A stretch of 64,000 bases of DNA from Ministeria vibrans ATCC 50519 (GCA_943704425.1 CALSCP010002159.1:32222-96221), one strand, 5' to 3'; counted from the stretch's first letter, positions 1 through 11,725 are shown. Made by a program: numbers and translations. The notes: generated by a model from the letters alone, not told the origin.

Positions 1-86
1 GATTGTTGAGCTTCACAATGAATCGACGCAGTTGCAACAGGCTCAGTCCAAAAGTCTGATGTCTCTTGCGAATTTTCTTCTTGCAG

Positions 87-3000
87 GGCAATCTCACGCT
101 CGAAGAGGCTCTTTTGAGTGAACAGCTCCCCGAAGACCAAGCGGAGCTTACTACAGCAACACCTGCGCCCTTTCCCGACTCTCATGCACCTTACGTGCTC
201 CAAGCGACACACTTCTTCGTCGGTCGCATTGATTCCATCGCTGACAAGTGTCTTGCTCATTTCTCGCAACACTACCTGGTGGGCGAGGCCAACGTCGTGC
301 TCAGGCGTGACTCAGGTGCCACCGTTCCCGTCCAGGTCATCGCTGCCTTCCCTGCCCGCGGCGATGCGCTCCTGCCGTCGTCAACTCGCAAGCGGACTGT
401 GTCTGAGCGCAAGAAATTGTCGGTGTCCTCCTCGAGTGACAGTGACAGCGATGCCGACATTCAACAACGACACCAACCACACAAACGCTCGCGTGTCACG
501 CCGACTGCCGGTTCGGTCCAACCCAATGGCACTGGAGCTAGCGGTCGTGTCGTGTTGCGCTTGCGCGTGTCGTCTGCAAGTCTGCCACCCCAGTCGCTTG
601 ATGAAGCCACCGAAACAGCCCTCAAGCTGGCCACACCCAAAGCTCTCACGCCCAAAGCTCCTCATATGTCCATGTCGACTTCTGGAATACCCAACTCACT
701 CAAGACACCGTCGCGTCGTCCGTCAGCAGCAGCTCCCGTCCAAACCACCTCTAGGTGGTCGTACGACGTGCGTGCAGTCGATGCCAACACCGGTACCCTT
801 GGTCTTGTTGAGCGTGTCGACGAGACACAACTCTCACGCTCTGCCTGCCCCGTCAATCACGCACAGATTTGTGATTTCATTCGTCTCGTAGGCCCCATAT
901 TGATTCTCTTTGTTTCCCCTGACTCGGCTGTTCTTTCTTGGTCTTCCCTTAGAAAGCCACGCGCGAGAACTACACACAGTCGCCGTGGGTGGTCAACGCA
1001 GATGATTCCATGGCTTTGGGTCTTTTGCAAGATTATCCACCTGACCTGCGCTCCGCCAAAGTGCAACACGATGAGAAAATGGCCGACATTTTGGTACGAC
1101 CTGAAGGCACAAAAAAGCAAAGACGTGTCATTCTTATTTCCTTGTATTGCCAGGCACGAGAAGAACGTCGACGTGAGCTGGAGTTGATGGAAAAAACTCT
1201 AGCACCCGATGCTCTGGCGCAGTATAAAGCACAGTTGCGAAAAAAGCTCAAGGAAGAGAGCGAGTTGCGCGCGCGTCTCAAGCGAGCCGAGCTACTGAAT
1301 GAGCCGGTGGAGGACACAGATCTGCCGGTGCGTCATGACGAACCCATCCGTCCCGCAGGCACGCCCGTTGTCACAAGTGTTCCTCCGCGCATTTATTTGC
1401 GTCTATGTGCTGCTTGGAACACTGTTGATGCCTGTGCTCGCGAATTGGCTCTCTCGCCCAAGGTTTGTTTGCCATTAACAAAGTTGTCTTGGGTTTTATT
1501 TATTTTCTTGCTTTTTTTTATAGCCACGCTACGATGTTTTTGTACGTGCTGTTCTCGGCGACTCAGGCTCTACCGTTGCCACTGCCACCTCTGTCTACCG
1601 CCACCTTCTTGCCGTTAACTTTGCGCAGCTTCCTTCCACCTTCTTTGTGCCATCCAAGAGTGCGTCTCAAAATTTAATAATTTTATAATAATTTTATATT
1701 TTTTCATTTTCTTCTTCTATAGAGTGCTCGTTTGAAAATACTCAACCCAACTTCGGTGCACAGACGGTGCCTGAACATGGATGGGAGTCGTCGTGCACCG
1801 CTTTCGTCCTGTGGATGTTGGCCCAGCCCGACTGTCAGGTGTCCGCCCAAGACAGCGCGAGCCTTCCTGCCAGTCTCTCTTCGGCACTTGCCAGCGCCAA
1901 GGGCCCATCTTTTGTACAGTGGTCGACCGAAGTGCGTGCGCGTCTCTTTGTTTGTCTAGTCACCCTGACCCTCGGAACACCTCGCCTCGTGAACTATGTG
2001 CAGCGTCTTCGAGACGGTGCCCTGCAGGCACAGCGCAATGCTGAGGCGGAGCAGAAGCGTCAGCAACAGCAACAGCGGCGTCAGCTGACCGTGAAGAAAC
2101 CTGCGCAGCGCAAACGTGGGACCGCAGCGACACCAGTACGACGTGGCAGTACAACAACGTCCAAGAATAAGGCGGCCACCGCGCCAAAAACAAAGAGTGC
2201 CGGTGCAGTGAGAGCACGTGCATCGGCGAGGGTCTCACCTGCAACAGGCGGAGTACCCTCAAAGAAGCGCGCATCACGATCACGCACTCGTCCCAACGTG
2301 TCCACGCCTAAGCTGCCGAAGTACCGACTCCCAGACATGACGCATGTGCTCAAAGAGATTCCCATTCCCGATCTTGCCGCGGAGACAACAGAAACTACGA
2401 GTTGCACGATGGCGGTCGGAAATGGTGTCCCAACGATGGAGGACGAGGCAGTGTCCATGGATGTTGATGTGGCTGAGGCTGCCAACAGCTCAGCCGTAGC
2501 CATGGAGGTGGAGATGGCAGGGGACGACACACATGTTTCTATGGACGTAGGCGTCGATGAGCAGCATGTCGACGGTGGTGTGAAGCGCGCTGGCGTCAAC
2601 GATGCACAGGCAGCGGTGGCAACAATTGGTTCTCCTACTATCATTTGTGATCCGGCTACGTCCGGTGACCGCCCCATCGATTCGTCAACACACGAGACGC
2701 TCGAGGCTGCTGTGGTGCCTCCTGTTACCGAGTCAACGCGCAAGGAGCACTCTCCCCAAGTCTCTATCGCTGAGCCTACTGATGAACATGCCGTAGTCCT
2801 CACCACTTCTACACTACCCGCTGTGAGTGCCTCCGAGCCGTCCATCGTGCCCACATTTGAGCCCGCACTTGGCTTAGCTCTCGAGTCTAGTCTCGAAGCA
2901 ATCGACGAGTTACATGTCGCTGTGTCCGCTGCCCAGCAGACTAGTGCGACTGTCAATTCCGCTAATGGGCCGTCCGACAGCTCTACCGCAACGTCAACTT

Positions 3001-4331
3001 CCGGTGCCTCCGATCAACCGACAGTGGAGCTTACGGCTGCGCCCGCTGTCGAGCCAGCAGATACGAGTGCCACGCCAACAAATAAGCTCATTGACCATGC
3101 TATCGCAGCATCGACCACCTTTGATCTCATTGATGCACCCGAGCCGACGACAGTTGAGCCGACAGCGCAGGCCGTTGCCGCCTCGTCTGTTGAACAAGCG
3201 GCCACCACTGCTGCGTCCATCGACACGACGGGCGAGCCCGTTAACCGCGTTGTCGCGCCCACGCGTACCGCAAGTTCTCTCGCCGTGTCCCCGCCCAAGG
3301 TCCTTGATGGGTCTCCTCGCAGTGTTATTTCGGGGCCTGTTGCTCTCCCTCCGCCCGTACCTGTCCCCAACATTCCGTCAAGCGTTGGCTCTACCTCGGC
3401 GTCATCATCTTCATCTTCATCCTCCGAATCCGATTCCGATTCCGATTCCGACTCCGACTCCGACTCGTCTTCCTCGTCCTCCTCATCCGATTCTTCCTCG
3501 TCCGATTCCGATTCGAGCTCATCCGGCTCTGACTCCTCCGACTCGTCGTCGTCTTCGTCCGACTCAGACTCCTCTGCGTCTTCAGCTTCTTCTGACTCGT
3601 CCGACTCGTCTGATTCCTCCAGCGACAGCTCAGATGACGACGATGAAGATGATGACGATGATGCCGACGCGTACGCCGACAATGATGATGACGAGCTACA
3701 CCTCATGTTTCATCCACGAGCCACCATTCGCCGTCGCTCCATCATTGCCCAGCGGCGAGCGCGCGAGTTGGAGCGGAAACAGCGTGACATGATTGTCAAA
3801 GAGCAGCAACGCATTATTAAAGTGCAACGACGCGAGGCACGAGCGCGCCAGAGCACCTACCGTGCACAGGTCAAGGAACACACGCGTACGCAGCAGCTCA
3901 ATTTGGCGCAAGCTGCGCTCGCTCAGATCCAACAACTCGTCGACCAGGACACCGACTTTGAGCGTCTCCTGCAGCGTACTCTAAGCCTCCGCGCCGACCC
4001 ACTCGGCCTCGATCGTCACCGTAATGTCTACTGGTAAGCCGTCTTAGTAGTTATTTTTTTTTTAAAAAAAAAAAATGTTCTAACCCCAACACCGCTCTTT
4101 CCACTTTTCCCCTCGAAAAGGTATTTCGTTGGTGTTCCCGCGCTATTTGTCTTGCCTGCAAACGAAAGTGCCATCGCCTGCATCACAGATGAAAGTCAAC
4201 TGAAGCAGCTCATTAACTATTGCAATCCCAAGGGAATCCGCGAGACGTCGCTGCGAGCGCGACTTCGCGAGTCTCGCCGCAGTTTCATCAAGGATCTCCG
4301 TCGTGCTCAGAGGCACGCTCAACCTGTATAA
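87..4331 (+). CDS. Acf1/BAZ1-like WAC-DDT-WHIM chromatin remodelling subunit (5' partial)
   Basis: Likely nuclear regulatory subunit of an ISWI-type nucleosome remodelling complex. Exons 87-887, 953-1093, 1154-1462, 1524-1659, 1723-4033 and 4121-4331 join in frame to give about 1302 residues. Bases 1-86 look mostly intronic, so the true N-terminus lies upstream. The first ~105 residues (LTLEEALLSEQ, then HYLVGEANVVLR) match the second half of the WAC DNA-binding domain of Acf1/BAZ1A/WSTF. A charged coiled coil follows (nt 1154-1310). A DDT/WHIM-like helical region spans nt 1370-1660. The motif RADPLGLDRHRNVYW-YF, split by the last intron, is the WHIM2 signature that contacts ISWI and linker DNA. 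Between them lies a long low-complexity stretch: basic (nt 2040-2330), Thr/Ala-rich, then a Ser/Asp acidic tract (nt 3395-3690). No PHD finger or bromodomain follows WHIM2, unlike animal BAZ proteins. The third intron (1094-1153) is in frame and is the least certain. Confidence 0.85.
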
Positions 4332-5020
4332 ACTCTTTTACTATATATGTAATACTGTTTTCTCATTGTCAGTTGTCGATCAGTCGATGCACCCCACCTA
4401 TAACCTTACTAAGGTGAGGGGAGTCGTCGCGTTTGTATACTATGAATACGAATACTATTGGTCGTGATTTCACAAAAATTAATATAATAATATAATAATA
4501 ATAATTATTTCAAATCAGACAAAATAAAAGCAGGACCGCGCTTCTGCCATAGGGTACTATATGCAAAATGATGTTATTGATGAGTCATAAGAGGATCTCG
4601 AGGGTCGTCTAAGGCCCTCGGAACACTGTGCCAAGTGTCCCAGTCGAATTGCCCAAGTCACATTAGTCACTCTCAGACTCCCAACTCAACGTCCTCTTTT
4701 ATTCCGCTTGCGCAACCTTAAAAATGGTATGCATCCTTGACGTGTGTGTGTGTGTACATACGCGAAGCTTAGTAGTCGCTCTAGTGGCTGTCAGAGTCTA
4801 TGAAAAAAAAACCTCTGTCACTTTAGCTTATTGCGCCTTTGCTAACCCTCCAATCTTTGTTGCAAACACCGTGTGTATGTGAACGACATCCAGTCGTGCA
4901 GTCGCACGGCGATTCGTCAACCAGCGAGTCGGCTCTTTCGAGCAAACCCATTTTGGCTTTTCACTACCGCGTGCAATCTCCTCAAGAGAGCCGTTCGAGC
5001 GCTCTTCTTTCGTCACCATC
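4332..5020. other. Intergenic region, no gene recognised
   Basis: The stretch lies between the Acf1-like gene and eL42, both on the plus strand. It is AT-rich at 4470-4530, carries a short (GT)n run near 4742-4755, and has a C/T-rich part from 4990 that is probably the eL42 promoter and leader. Two adjacent short inverted repeats occur at 4599-4620 and 4623-4638. No open frame here has coding character, and I see no tRNA or known RNA gene. Confidence 0.5.
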
Positions 5021-5551
<531 letters not shown>

Positions 5552-5648
5552 TAAGCAGTAATAGCACCCTTCTCTACGTTGTGTGTCTTGTGTTTCAATG
5601 TCCTCTTTTGTGTCGTGTGTGTGTGTTTCGTCGCTCCTCCCTTTCTCA

Positions 5649-5845
<197 letters not shown>

Positions 5846-5894
5846 TCTCTCTCTTTCACTCGCCTGCATTGCGCGTCAATCCATGCACACACAG

Positions 5895-6169
5895 CACAAG
5901 TTCGACGTCTCCCTCAGCGCCCACCGGTGAGTATTCTACGAATGCGATGCGGTGTTTCCTTTCGCCCGTTGTCACCACAACACTCTTTTCCTCGACGCTG
6001 CACATCTCTTCAAAGTCCAAAAGCACGCACACAACTTCCGTGGGGACTGGGGAGTATACAATGGAAATTTCGAGCAACACCTCGCAGTGGCACCGGTGCA
6101 GATCAGAATATATTTGGAAGTAGATGATCGCAAAAGCTATTCAGAGAAGGAATTCTCGTCAATTCATTA
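5895..6169 (+). other. Unidentified exon-like segments downstream of the (CT)n array
   Basis: A segment at 5895-5926 has a good acceptor (ACACAG) and donor (GTGAGT). It can splice to 6016 (acceptor TTCAAAG) and then reads to a stop at about 6126 or 6169, depending on frame. One frame contains HKFDVSLSAHR then a stretch ending NIFGSR and stop; another ends EFSSIH and stop. I recognise neither. They do not belong to eL42. They may be the last exons of a gene whose start was lost at the repeat, or upstream exons of the F-box gene that follows. Confidence 0.3.
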
Positions 6170-6223
6170 AAATAGTTATTCTCACACTTCTCTCTCCCTC
6201 CCTCTCTCTCTCTCTGCCTGTCT

Positions 6224-7621
6224 ATGTTAAATAGCCAGTGCCCCCGGTCGGGAAGGGCGGTCAGGGCGGACTCGCTGGCGACGTACCGTGGGCACACGGT
6301 GGGCTTTTGCAATGGGCAGTGCCGGGACGACTTCACCGCACACCCTGAGCGATACGCCGACGAGCGCGCCCTGTTCGACGCCCTCATTGCGGCAGGGGGT
6401 GCGCGCACTGCCGGGTGTGTGCTGGACCGCATCAACGACCACCTGCTTCTCGCTGTCTTCCAGCACCTTCCCTTTGTTGATGTCGTCCACACTCTGCCGC
6501 GCGTCTGCCGTCGTTTCCGCCGCGTTGCGCACGACTCCGCCCTCTGGCGCACGTACGCCTTGAGGATACTCTGGCGTGACCATGGGCCTGTAGGCTCGCC
6601 CGTGCTTGACGTCATACCATTGCCATTGGGCGAACAGAGCGCACCGCACACTCAAAACGAGTACTACTTTTTATTCATTCTCAACTTTGTTTTTTTTCCT
6701 TCTTCTTCTTCCTTCTTTCTCACACACACGTTGTGCCTTTCCTCTCTGTCTATCTTTATCCGTAGTCCATACTCGGTCTTTCGTGATCGGTATCTCTCGC
6801 ACATCAAACACGAACACCTTCTCTTTGGCATGCTCAAACTTCCGCGCCCCGCTCCACCTGCGTCGCCCTTTGATCCACTCACTCTCTCACGACTCGACGA
6901 GTTTGAAGCCACTCACAATCTCCGCTTCCCATCCTCCCTGCGCTTCTTCCTCTCACTGCGCAACATCAAACAGCTCATCTTCAAAGTGACCAAGGCCAAC
7001 GAGAACCTCCTCGATCCGTGGGAGAGCGAACGGCCCGCCCTCATCATCCTCACAACTCCTGTGCGACCCCACAACGCCCGTCCTCCTCCCTCTTCCCCCA
7101 CTTCAGCACGCCCCACCGGTCGCTCCGACACTGCAACAACAACAACGACTTCTACTCCTGAAGAATGCGAGTCGCCGTCCACACCTGCCGTGCGTGAACT
7201 TGAGTTCCGCATCCATCACCAAATCGACATTGTCATGTCCCTCCCGCATGAACTCCTCCAAATGGGCCTTCAAGAAGATGAATCACCCTTGCCATCACAA
7301 TCCCCGCCACCCCCACCCCTCGATCCTCACATGCACCCCCATCACCGTCGCACTGTGCTCTTCCGCTTCCTCGAGCGTCGTGACATCCCCTGGTTCCGCT
7401 ACGTCCTTTTCCCCTGCCACTCCGCAGACGCCGATCCTCCCGTCTTTGCCTCCTCCGTGCCCCTCTTCAGCGCTCGCGACTTCCGCGAACACCTCCACTC
7501 TCTTACACTCATTCACAACCACTTCTCCGAGTTCTGGCTCGCCCATATAGACCGCCAGCTGCAGTGGCACAAAAAGAATCCCTTCTTTCTCGATATAGAC
7601 TCTCTCTCGCTGACAGACTAA
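6224..7621 (+). CDS. YHS-type zinc domain / F-box / SUKH (SMI1-KNR4-like) protein
   Basis: Probable substrate adaptor of an SCF ubiquitin ligase. Exons 6224-6660 and 6766-7621 (105-nt in-frame intron) encode about 430 residues. Residues ~5-55 (CPRSGRAV, then GFCNGQCRDDF, then HPERY) match the YHS/TRASH family, which binds metal through paired cysteines. Residues ~65-115 (INDHLLLAVFQHLPF, then VCRRFRRV, then WRTYALR) are a clear F-box that would bind Skp1. After the intron, LDEFEATHNLRFPSSL resembles the start of a SUKH domain, as in FBXO3, and a long Pro/Ser linker interrupts it. The rest is unassigned. The ATG at 6224 sits directly behind a pyrimidine tract and a TAG that could also act as an acceptor, so an upstream exon cannot be excluded. 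It ends tail to tail with Erv1, 77 bp away. Confidence 0.72.
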   Translation: MLNSQCPRSGRAVRADSLATYRGHTVGFCNGQCRDDFTAHPERYADERALFDALIAAGGARTAGCVLDRINDHLLLAVFQHLPFVDVVHTLPRVCRRFRRVAHDSALWRTYALRILWRDHGPVGSPVLDVIPLPLGEQSAPHTQNEYYFLFILNFVFFPSSSSFFLTHTLCLSSLSIFIRSPYSVFRDRYLSHIKHEHLLFGMLKLPRPAPPASPFDPLTLSRLDEFEATHNLRFPSSLRFFLSLRNIKQLIFKVTKANENLLDPWESERPALIILTTPVRPHNARPPPSSPTSARPTGRSDTATTTTTSTPEECESPSTPAVRELEFRIHHQIDIVMSLPHELLQMGLQEDESPLPSQSPPPPPLDPHMHPHHRRTVLFRFLERRDIPWFRYVLFPCHSADADPPVFASSVPLFSARDFREHLHSLTLIHNHFSEFWLAHIDRQLQWHKKNPFFLDIDSLSLTD

Positions 7622-7698
7622 TGTTTACCCTGTACACAATACAAATACACACTTCTTCACACCCACCCACATCTCTCTTCCGTCCTCCACCTCCTCTC

Positions 7699-8311
7699 TC
7701 ATACTGCGTCGGGACAACCGCACTTCCAGCGCTGTTCAACGGTCGCACAGTCAAAGTGCTCTTTGCCCAGTCGTTTGTTCACAATGTTGTGCGCACTGCA
7801 CAGCCATTGCATAAATGCCTTTCGTGACTCAAGCTACGCACACAACACGTATATTCAACTTCGTGACAACCCCTTTTGTGCTTTTTTTTTGTTGTGGTTG
7901 TTGTTGTTGCTTACTCTGGGTGGAAAGTTGTGGATCAACGCACGAAAATGTCGAGCACACTACGTGTAACGCGAAGTTGCTTTTTTAGTCTTTTCCATCA
8001 TCGATTGCTTGAGCTCTGCAGTACACATACCTCTCCACACGGATAGAGTAATGAGAGACGGTCGAGAAACTCATAGGCTGTCGCCTGTAAAGAACAAGCG
8101 TGAGAAGAGAGAGAGATGAGAAAAGAGAGATGAACACACACGGAAGATCATTCAGATCAATAATCATCACTGCACAGTCCTGACCTGCTCATCGGATGTT
8201 GGCTCGTCGGGAAAGCGCGCAGCCATCGTATGCAGCAGAGTCCACGACGCACGCCCCAGCTCAGCACGCAGCGTCGCATTGCCCAGTGCGTCCATGATCA
8301 CGTCGTCGGAA
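7699..8311 (-). CDS. ERV1: Erv1/ALR FAD-linked sulfhydryl oxidase (N-terminus uncertain)
   Basis: Sulfhydryl oxidase, normally in the mitochondrial intermembrane space, that re-oxidises the disulfide relay (with Mia40 where present). Minus-strand exons 8185-8311, 8031-8084, 7915-7959 and 7699-7833 join in frame. The product reads ELGRASWTLLHTMAARFPD (flavin-binding helix), YPCGECARHF (redox CxxC), WLCSAHNIVNKRLGK (FAD-binding HNxVN) and FDC with a C-terminal GC. All are in the order and spacing of the family. If translation starts at the ATG near 8293 the protein is about 107 residues, close to the minimal core. The exon also has a plausible acceptor at its 5' end next to the (CT)n tract, so an N-terminal exon carrying the shuttle cysteines may be missing. 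The tail reads KCGC where relatives usually have one cysteine. Confidence 0.9.
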
Positions 8312-8328
8312 CTGGCGTCGGGAGGAGC

Positions 8329-8422
<94 letters not shown>

Positions 8423-8565
8423 TAGATAGATAGAGATAGAGAGAGAGAAACAAAGTGATAGAGAGAAACAAAGCGATAGAGAGAGAGAAAGAGAGAGTGA
8501 GGAGGGAGAAAGAAAGAAAGTGATAGAGAGAGAGAGAGAGAGAGAGAGGAAAAACACAATATTAA
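8312..8565. repeat. (GA)n array with GAAACAAAGTGATAGAGAG units
   Basis: A long GA run (about 8331-8418), GATA units and then three variants of GAAACAAAGTGATAGAGAG (8447-8529) lie between the divergent Erv1 and PX genes. The same motif recurs in introns elsewhere in the window. Confidence 0.9.
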
Positions 8566-8661
8566 TTGTGTGTGTTTGTGTATGTGTGTGTGTGTCTTTG
8601 TGTTGTGTGTGTGTGTCTGATGGACTGCGATGTTGTGGTTGTTGTAGCGCTGAGTCAGAAT

Positions 8662-9729
8662 ATGGGAAGTACGACTGCGCTTCCGACGCACACGCAAGTT
8701 GAAGTGGTGCGCTTTGAGTCGGTCAGCGAAGGCGTCTCGTCGTACATTGCCTACGTCATTCATGTGCGCTGCAGACACGAAGAATGGACCGTCACTCGGC
8801 GTTACACCGACTTTTTTGAGTTCTCAAAGCAGGTTAACAAAGCATACTCTTTCATTTATATCATAGTATTAATGATGACTGTTAACTAACTACATGTCAC
8901 TCCTGTTTTACCTGTTTACTTTTTTATATATAGGTTTCTCGTCTGTTTCAACTTCCCGTCCCGTTTCCGCCCAAACGATTCAAGTTCCTATCGCGCGGTG
9001 ACGAGTTTGTCGAAGAGCGACGGCACAAGCTGGACTTGTACGTGCGCCATGCCGTTATGGCCTTCCTCATGGTCCCCATGTCGATGGTCCAGCTCCACCC
9101 ATGCAGGCGCACCCTTTGCGAGACTATTCCCTTTCTTGATCCCACCATGCACAATTATTCCCAGTTGACCTTTGGACGCTCTGCAATGGGATCGCAGAGT
9201 GCGGGCCTCGAAGAGACACCCAGTACGAAAAACAAAAAGAAAGAATGATGTTGAGAGATAGGAGGGAGAGAGGAGGGAGGGACGGAGAAAGAAACAAAGT
9301 GATAGAGAGAGGGAAAAAGAAACAAAAGGAGGTTGAGAGAATCAAAGTGATGGCGAGTGTGTGTGTGTGTGTGTGTGATTGTGTGTGAGAGATCGAGAGC
9401 CTGATACAAATGACTCGTCGTGGACAGGAACACGTCCTTCAGCACAACCCACACCGCGACGCACCCCCGCACCCCTGCTCCACCCTGTCCTCTCTTCATC
9501 TTCAACAACAGCAGCAACAACAGCAGGAGCCGGAGCGCCGTCATCCAGGTCGCCCCCTCAGAGCCGCCTCTCGTTTGGTCATCAGTCTCCGTCGCCTACA
9601 CCCCTCGAATTCGACGCAGACGACCCTTTTGATTTGCCCTCTGGTCGTCCTCCCTCTCCCTTACGCACTTACTCAGTTGTACTCAGAGACAACCCACTTT
9701 TTGCAAACGATGACTCTCCTTACTCCTGA
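8662..9729 (+). CDS. PX-domain protein (sorting-nexin-like)
   Basis: Probably binds phosphoinositides on endosomal membranes. Exons 8662-8832, 8934-9222 and 9428-9729 give about 253 residues. Residues ~10-110 form a PX domain: a first strand (QVEVVRFESV), then WTVTRRYTDFFEF with the RRYxxF lipid-headgroup motif, a proline-rich PFPPKR loop, and a helix with EERRHKLDLYVR. The C-terminal half is Ser/Pro/Thr-rich and low in complexity, with an acidic FDADDPFD patch and no BAR domain. The start at 8662 is the first ATG after a GT-rich leader. The second intron is filled with GA and GT repeats. It is head to head with Erv1 and ends 52 bp from the stop of the F-box/LRR gene. Confidence 0.8.
9240..9400. 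repeat. GA-rich and (GT)n repeats in the second PX-gene intron
   Basis: Purine-rich sequence contains GAGAAAGAAACAAAGTGATA (from 9285). A (GT)n run at about 9358-9387 follows, all within the intron 9223-9427. Confidence 0.85.
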
Positions 9730-9781
9730 AACTGTGAAACGCACAATAATTTAAACCAATACTCTCAATTAAAAACCATTA

Positions 9782-10184
9782 TTATAATTCTTTTAAAGTA
9801 CAATAGTCAGTGGACAATACTATTTGTGACTGTCGTGCAAAAAACGACCGAATCATCTCCTCCACACCCAAAAGATCAGACCGCACAACTAAACCCTCTC
9901 GTTCTCGTCTAAGTGTAGACGTGATAGATTGTCATTAAGTGAATGAGTGAGTGAGTGAGTGGATTGTTCGTTTGAAGTATCACTCACCTGAGAGAGTCAA
10001 CGAGAGCGTGATCATCGACCATTGAACAGTGAGTGATGTCAAGAAAGCGCAATGAGTCGCAACACGCACCGATCTCCTCGATAATCTCATTTGTGACCCA
10101 CTGAGAAGAGAGGAAGAGAGGAGAGGAGAAGGAAACAAAGTGAGACAGAGAGAGAAAGAGAGAGAGAAAAAGAGAGTGAGTGAG

Positions 10185-10223
<39 letters not shown>

Positions 10224-11296
10224 ATGGAGAAAGAAACAAAGTGATAGAGAGAGAATGGAGAAAGAAACAAAGTGATAGAGAGAGAAAGAAACAAAGTGAT
10301 AGAGAGAGAATGGAGAAAGAAAAAAAGTGATAGAAACAAAGTGATAGAGAGAGAAAACGATTATGATAAATTCTCGAGATACAAATGATAATGAGAAAGA
10401 CCGTCACACTAAAAAAAAGATTAATTCCTCTTACTATGTTCCGATTGAGTGAGAGTGAGTGTAACGAGTGGCCTGAAGCGCGCAAAAAGTTCACAAACGA
10501 CACAGGAAAGGAAATTCCATAAGTGGAATCGAGAGAGAGAGACGTCAGGTTGGAAGCAGAGCAAAGGACGGTCAAAAAGGAGTCGGGAAAGTACGAGTTG
10601 CGCACTGAGAGGGATTTGAGTCGCAATGGAGACTTGAGAATGAGACGATTAATGTGCTACAAGACAACGAATAAGTCCAAGAAGATCAAAAGTGAAACAT
10701 TTATTTCGCTTGACATGAATACCTCTGAATCTGCGGTTCTCCAATGGTCCATTTGAATTGAGTCCAGTTGTGGACAGTGAGTCCAAACCTGAAAAAATAC
10801 AATCAAAAACAAACAAACAAACATGTAAGTTACCTTTGCGAGTGAGGAGTGAGTGAGACGATCGCAGTGTGCGAGGCCAAGGGAACGAATGGCGCCCAGT
10901 GAAGGCAGAACGCGTTCAAAAGTATCGTCGTTAAGATCCCACCCGTCGAAGGAAATGTGGCGGACGTGTGCGAGCACTCCAATGTGGTCCAGGAGCTGCA
11001 CACACAAACATCGCTCAATCCGGAGTGGAGAAAAATCGCATCTTAATATCTTTCGATACCTCAACAAAGGCAAGTGGATCAAAACGAAAAAGACGTTGGA
11101 ACAGAGCGGCTGCGACAGCGCCAGGCGGAAAGAGCAGCGGAGGAGGCGCACAGAGGGGCTGTCGCACGTCGTTGGCGGACACGGCGGTCCACAGCTGCCG
11201 CTCGCGCACAATGCGACTCCACCGCTGCGACACACGCCACAACGCGATAGACAAAACAGTAAGACGATATAGCGTGAATTGCAGCGTCGCCATTCG

Positions 11297-11327
<31 letters not shown>

Positions 11328-11609
11328 GTGCATCGTTTGCGATATTTTTGACAGTTGTGCGTCCAAGCGTACCCGACAGACCCCGAGAAGCGCCATGAGT
11401 GATGCAGCACCAGCATGACCAAATATCATAACCAGAAGTTCGTCGGGGAGCCTGTTGATGTGCGTCCCGACTTGTGGCGCAGTCGACCGTTTGAACTTGG
11501 CGCGCAAAATTGCATTTCTGAAAATTGAAACGCGTCAAAAAAGCGAAAGGGGAGCTCTTTACGGGTTGTACTCGCTCGTGCGTGTGGTCAAAGGCCCCCG
11601 ACCCAGCAT
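9782..11609 (-). CDS. F-box and leucine-rich-repeat protein
   Basis: Likely SCF ubiquitin-ligase substrate receptor. Eight minus-strand exons (11563-11609, 11373-11517, 11060-11224, 10834-10995, 10723-10788, 10435-10656, 9988-10100, 9782-9908) join in frame to 348 residues. Residues ~28-70 (INRLPDELLVMIFGHAG, then LLGVCRRWSRIV) are a canonical F-box split by an intron. The rest is a run of degenerate leucine-rich repeats: HISFDGWDLNDDTFERVL, IRSLGLAHCDRLTHSSL, LTSLSLDSTYGI, LRFLDITHCSMVDDHAL. These fit the FBXL (Amn1-like) type. The start is the ATG in a short first exon. The seventh intron holds a tandem purine repeat. The gene is divergent from DET1 (116 bp apart) and convergent with the PX gene. 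Confidence 0.85.
10103..10350. repeat. Intronic purine tandem repeat, unit about 31 bp
   Basis: GA-rich sequence carries repeated GGAGAAAGAAACAAAGTGAT units (10226-10342, about five copies, some shortened). It lies in the seventh intron of the F-box/LRR gene. On the coding strand it is a pyrimidine tract. Confidence 0.85.
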
Positions 11610-11682
11610 TCTGAGAAAATAGTGACTTCCGTGATCAGTCTTCACAGACTGTTTGAGTTGAGACTTCAAAAGTTTCATCAGA

Positions 11683-11689
11683 GATCACT
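11683..11689. promoter_or_regulatory. GATCACT motif between divergent F-box/LRR and DET1 genes
   Basis: The heptamer GATCACT lies 37 bp upstream of the DET1 ATG. The same word occurs 30-60 bp upstream of three other starts in the window. A regulatory role is inference. Confidence 0.25.
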
Positions 11690-11725
11690 CACAAGACATT
11701 AGTCATTTTTGTTGTTACTCTCGCC

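Noticed and set aside
3014..3706. Minus-strand frame with a long Glu/Asp/Ser acidic tract
   Set aside because: It is the antisense of the Ser/Asp tract of the Acf1-like protein. The plus frame has WAC and WHIM homology.
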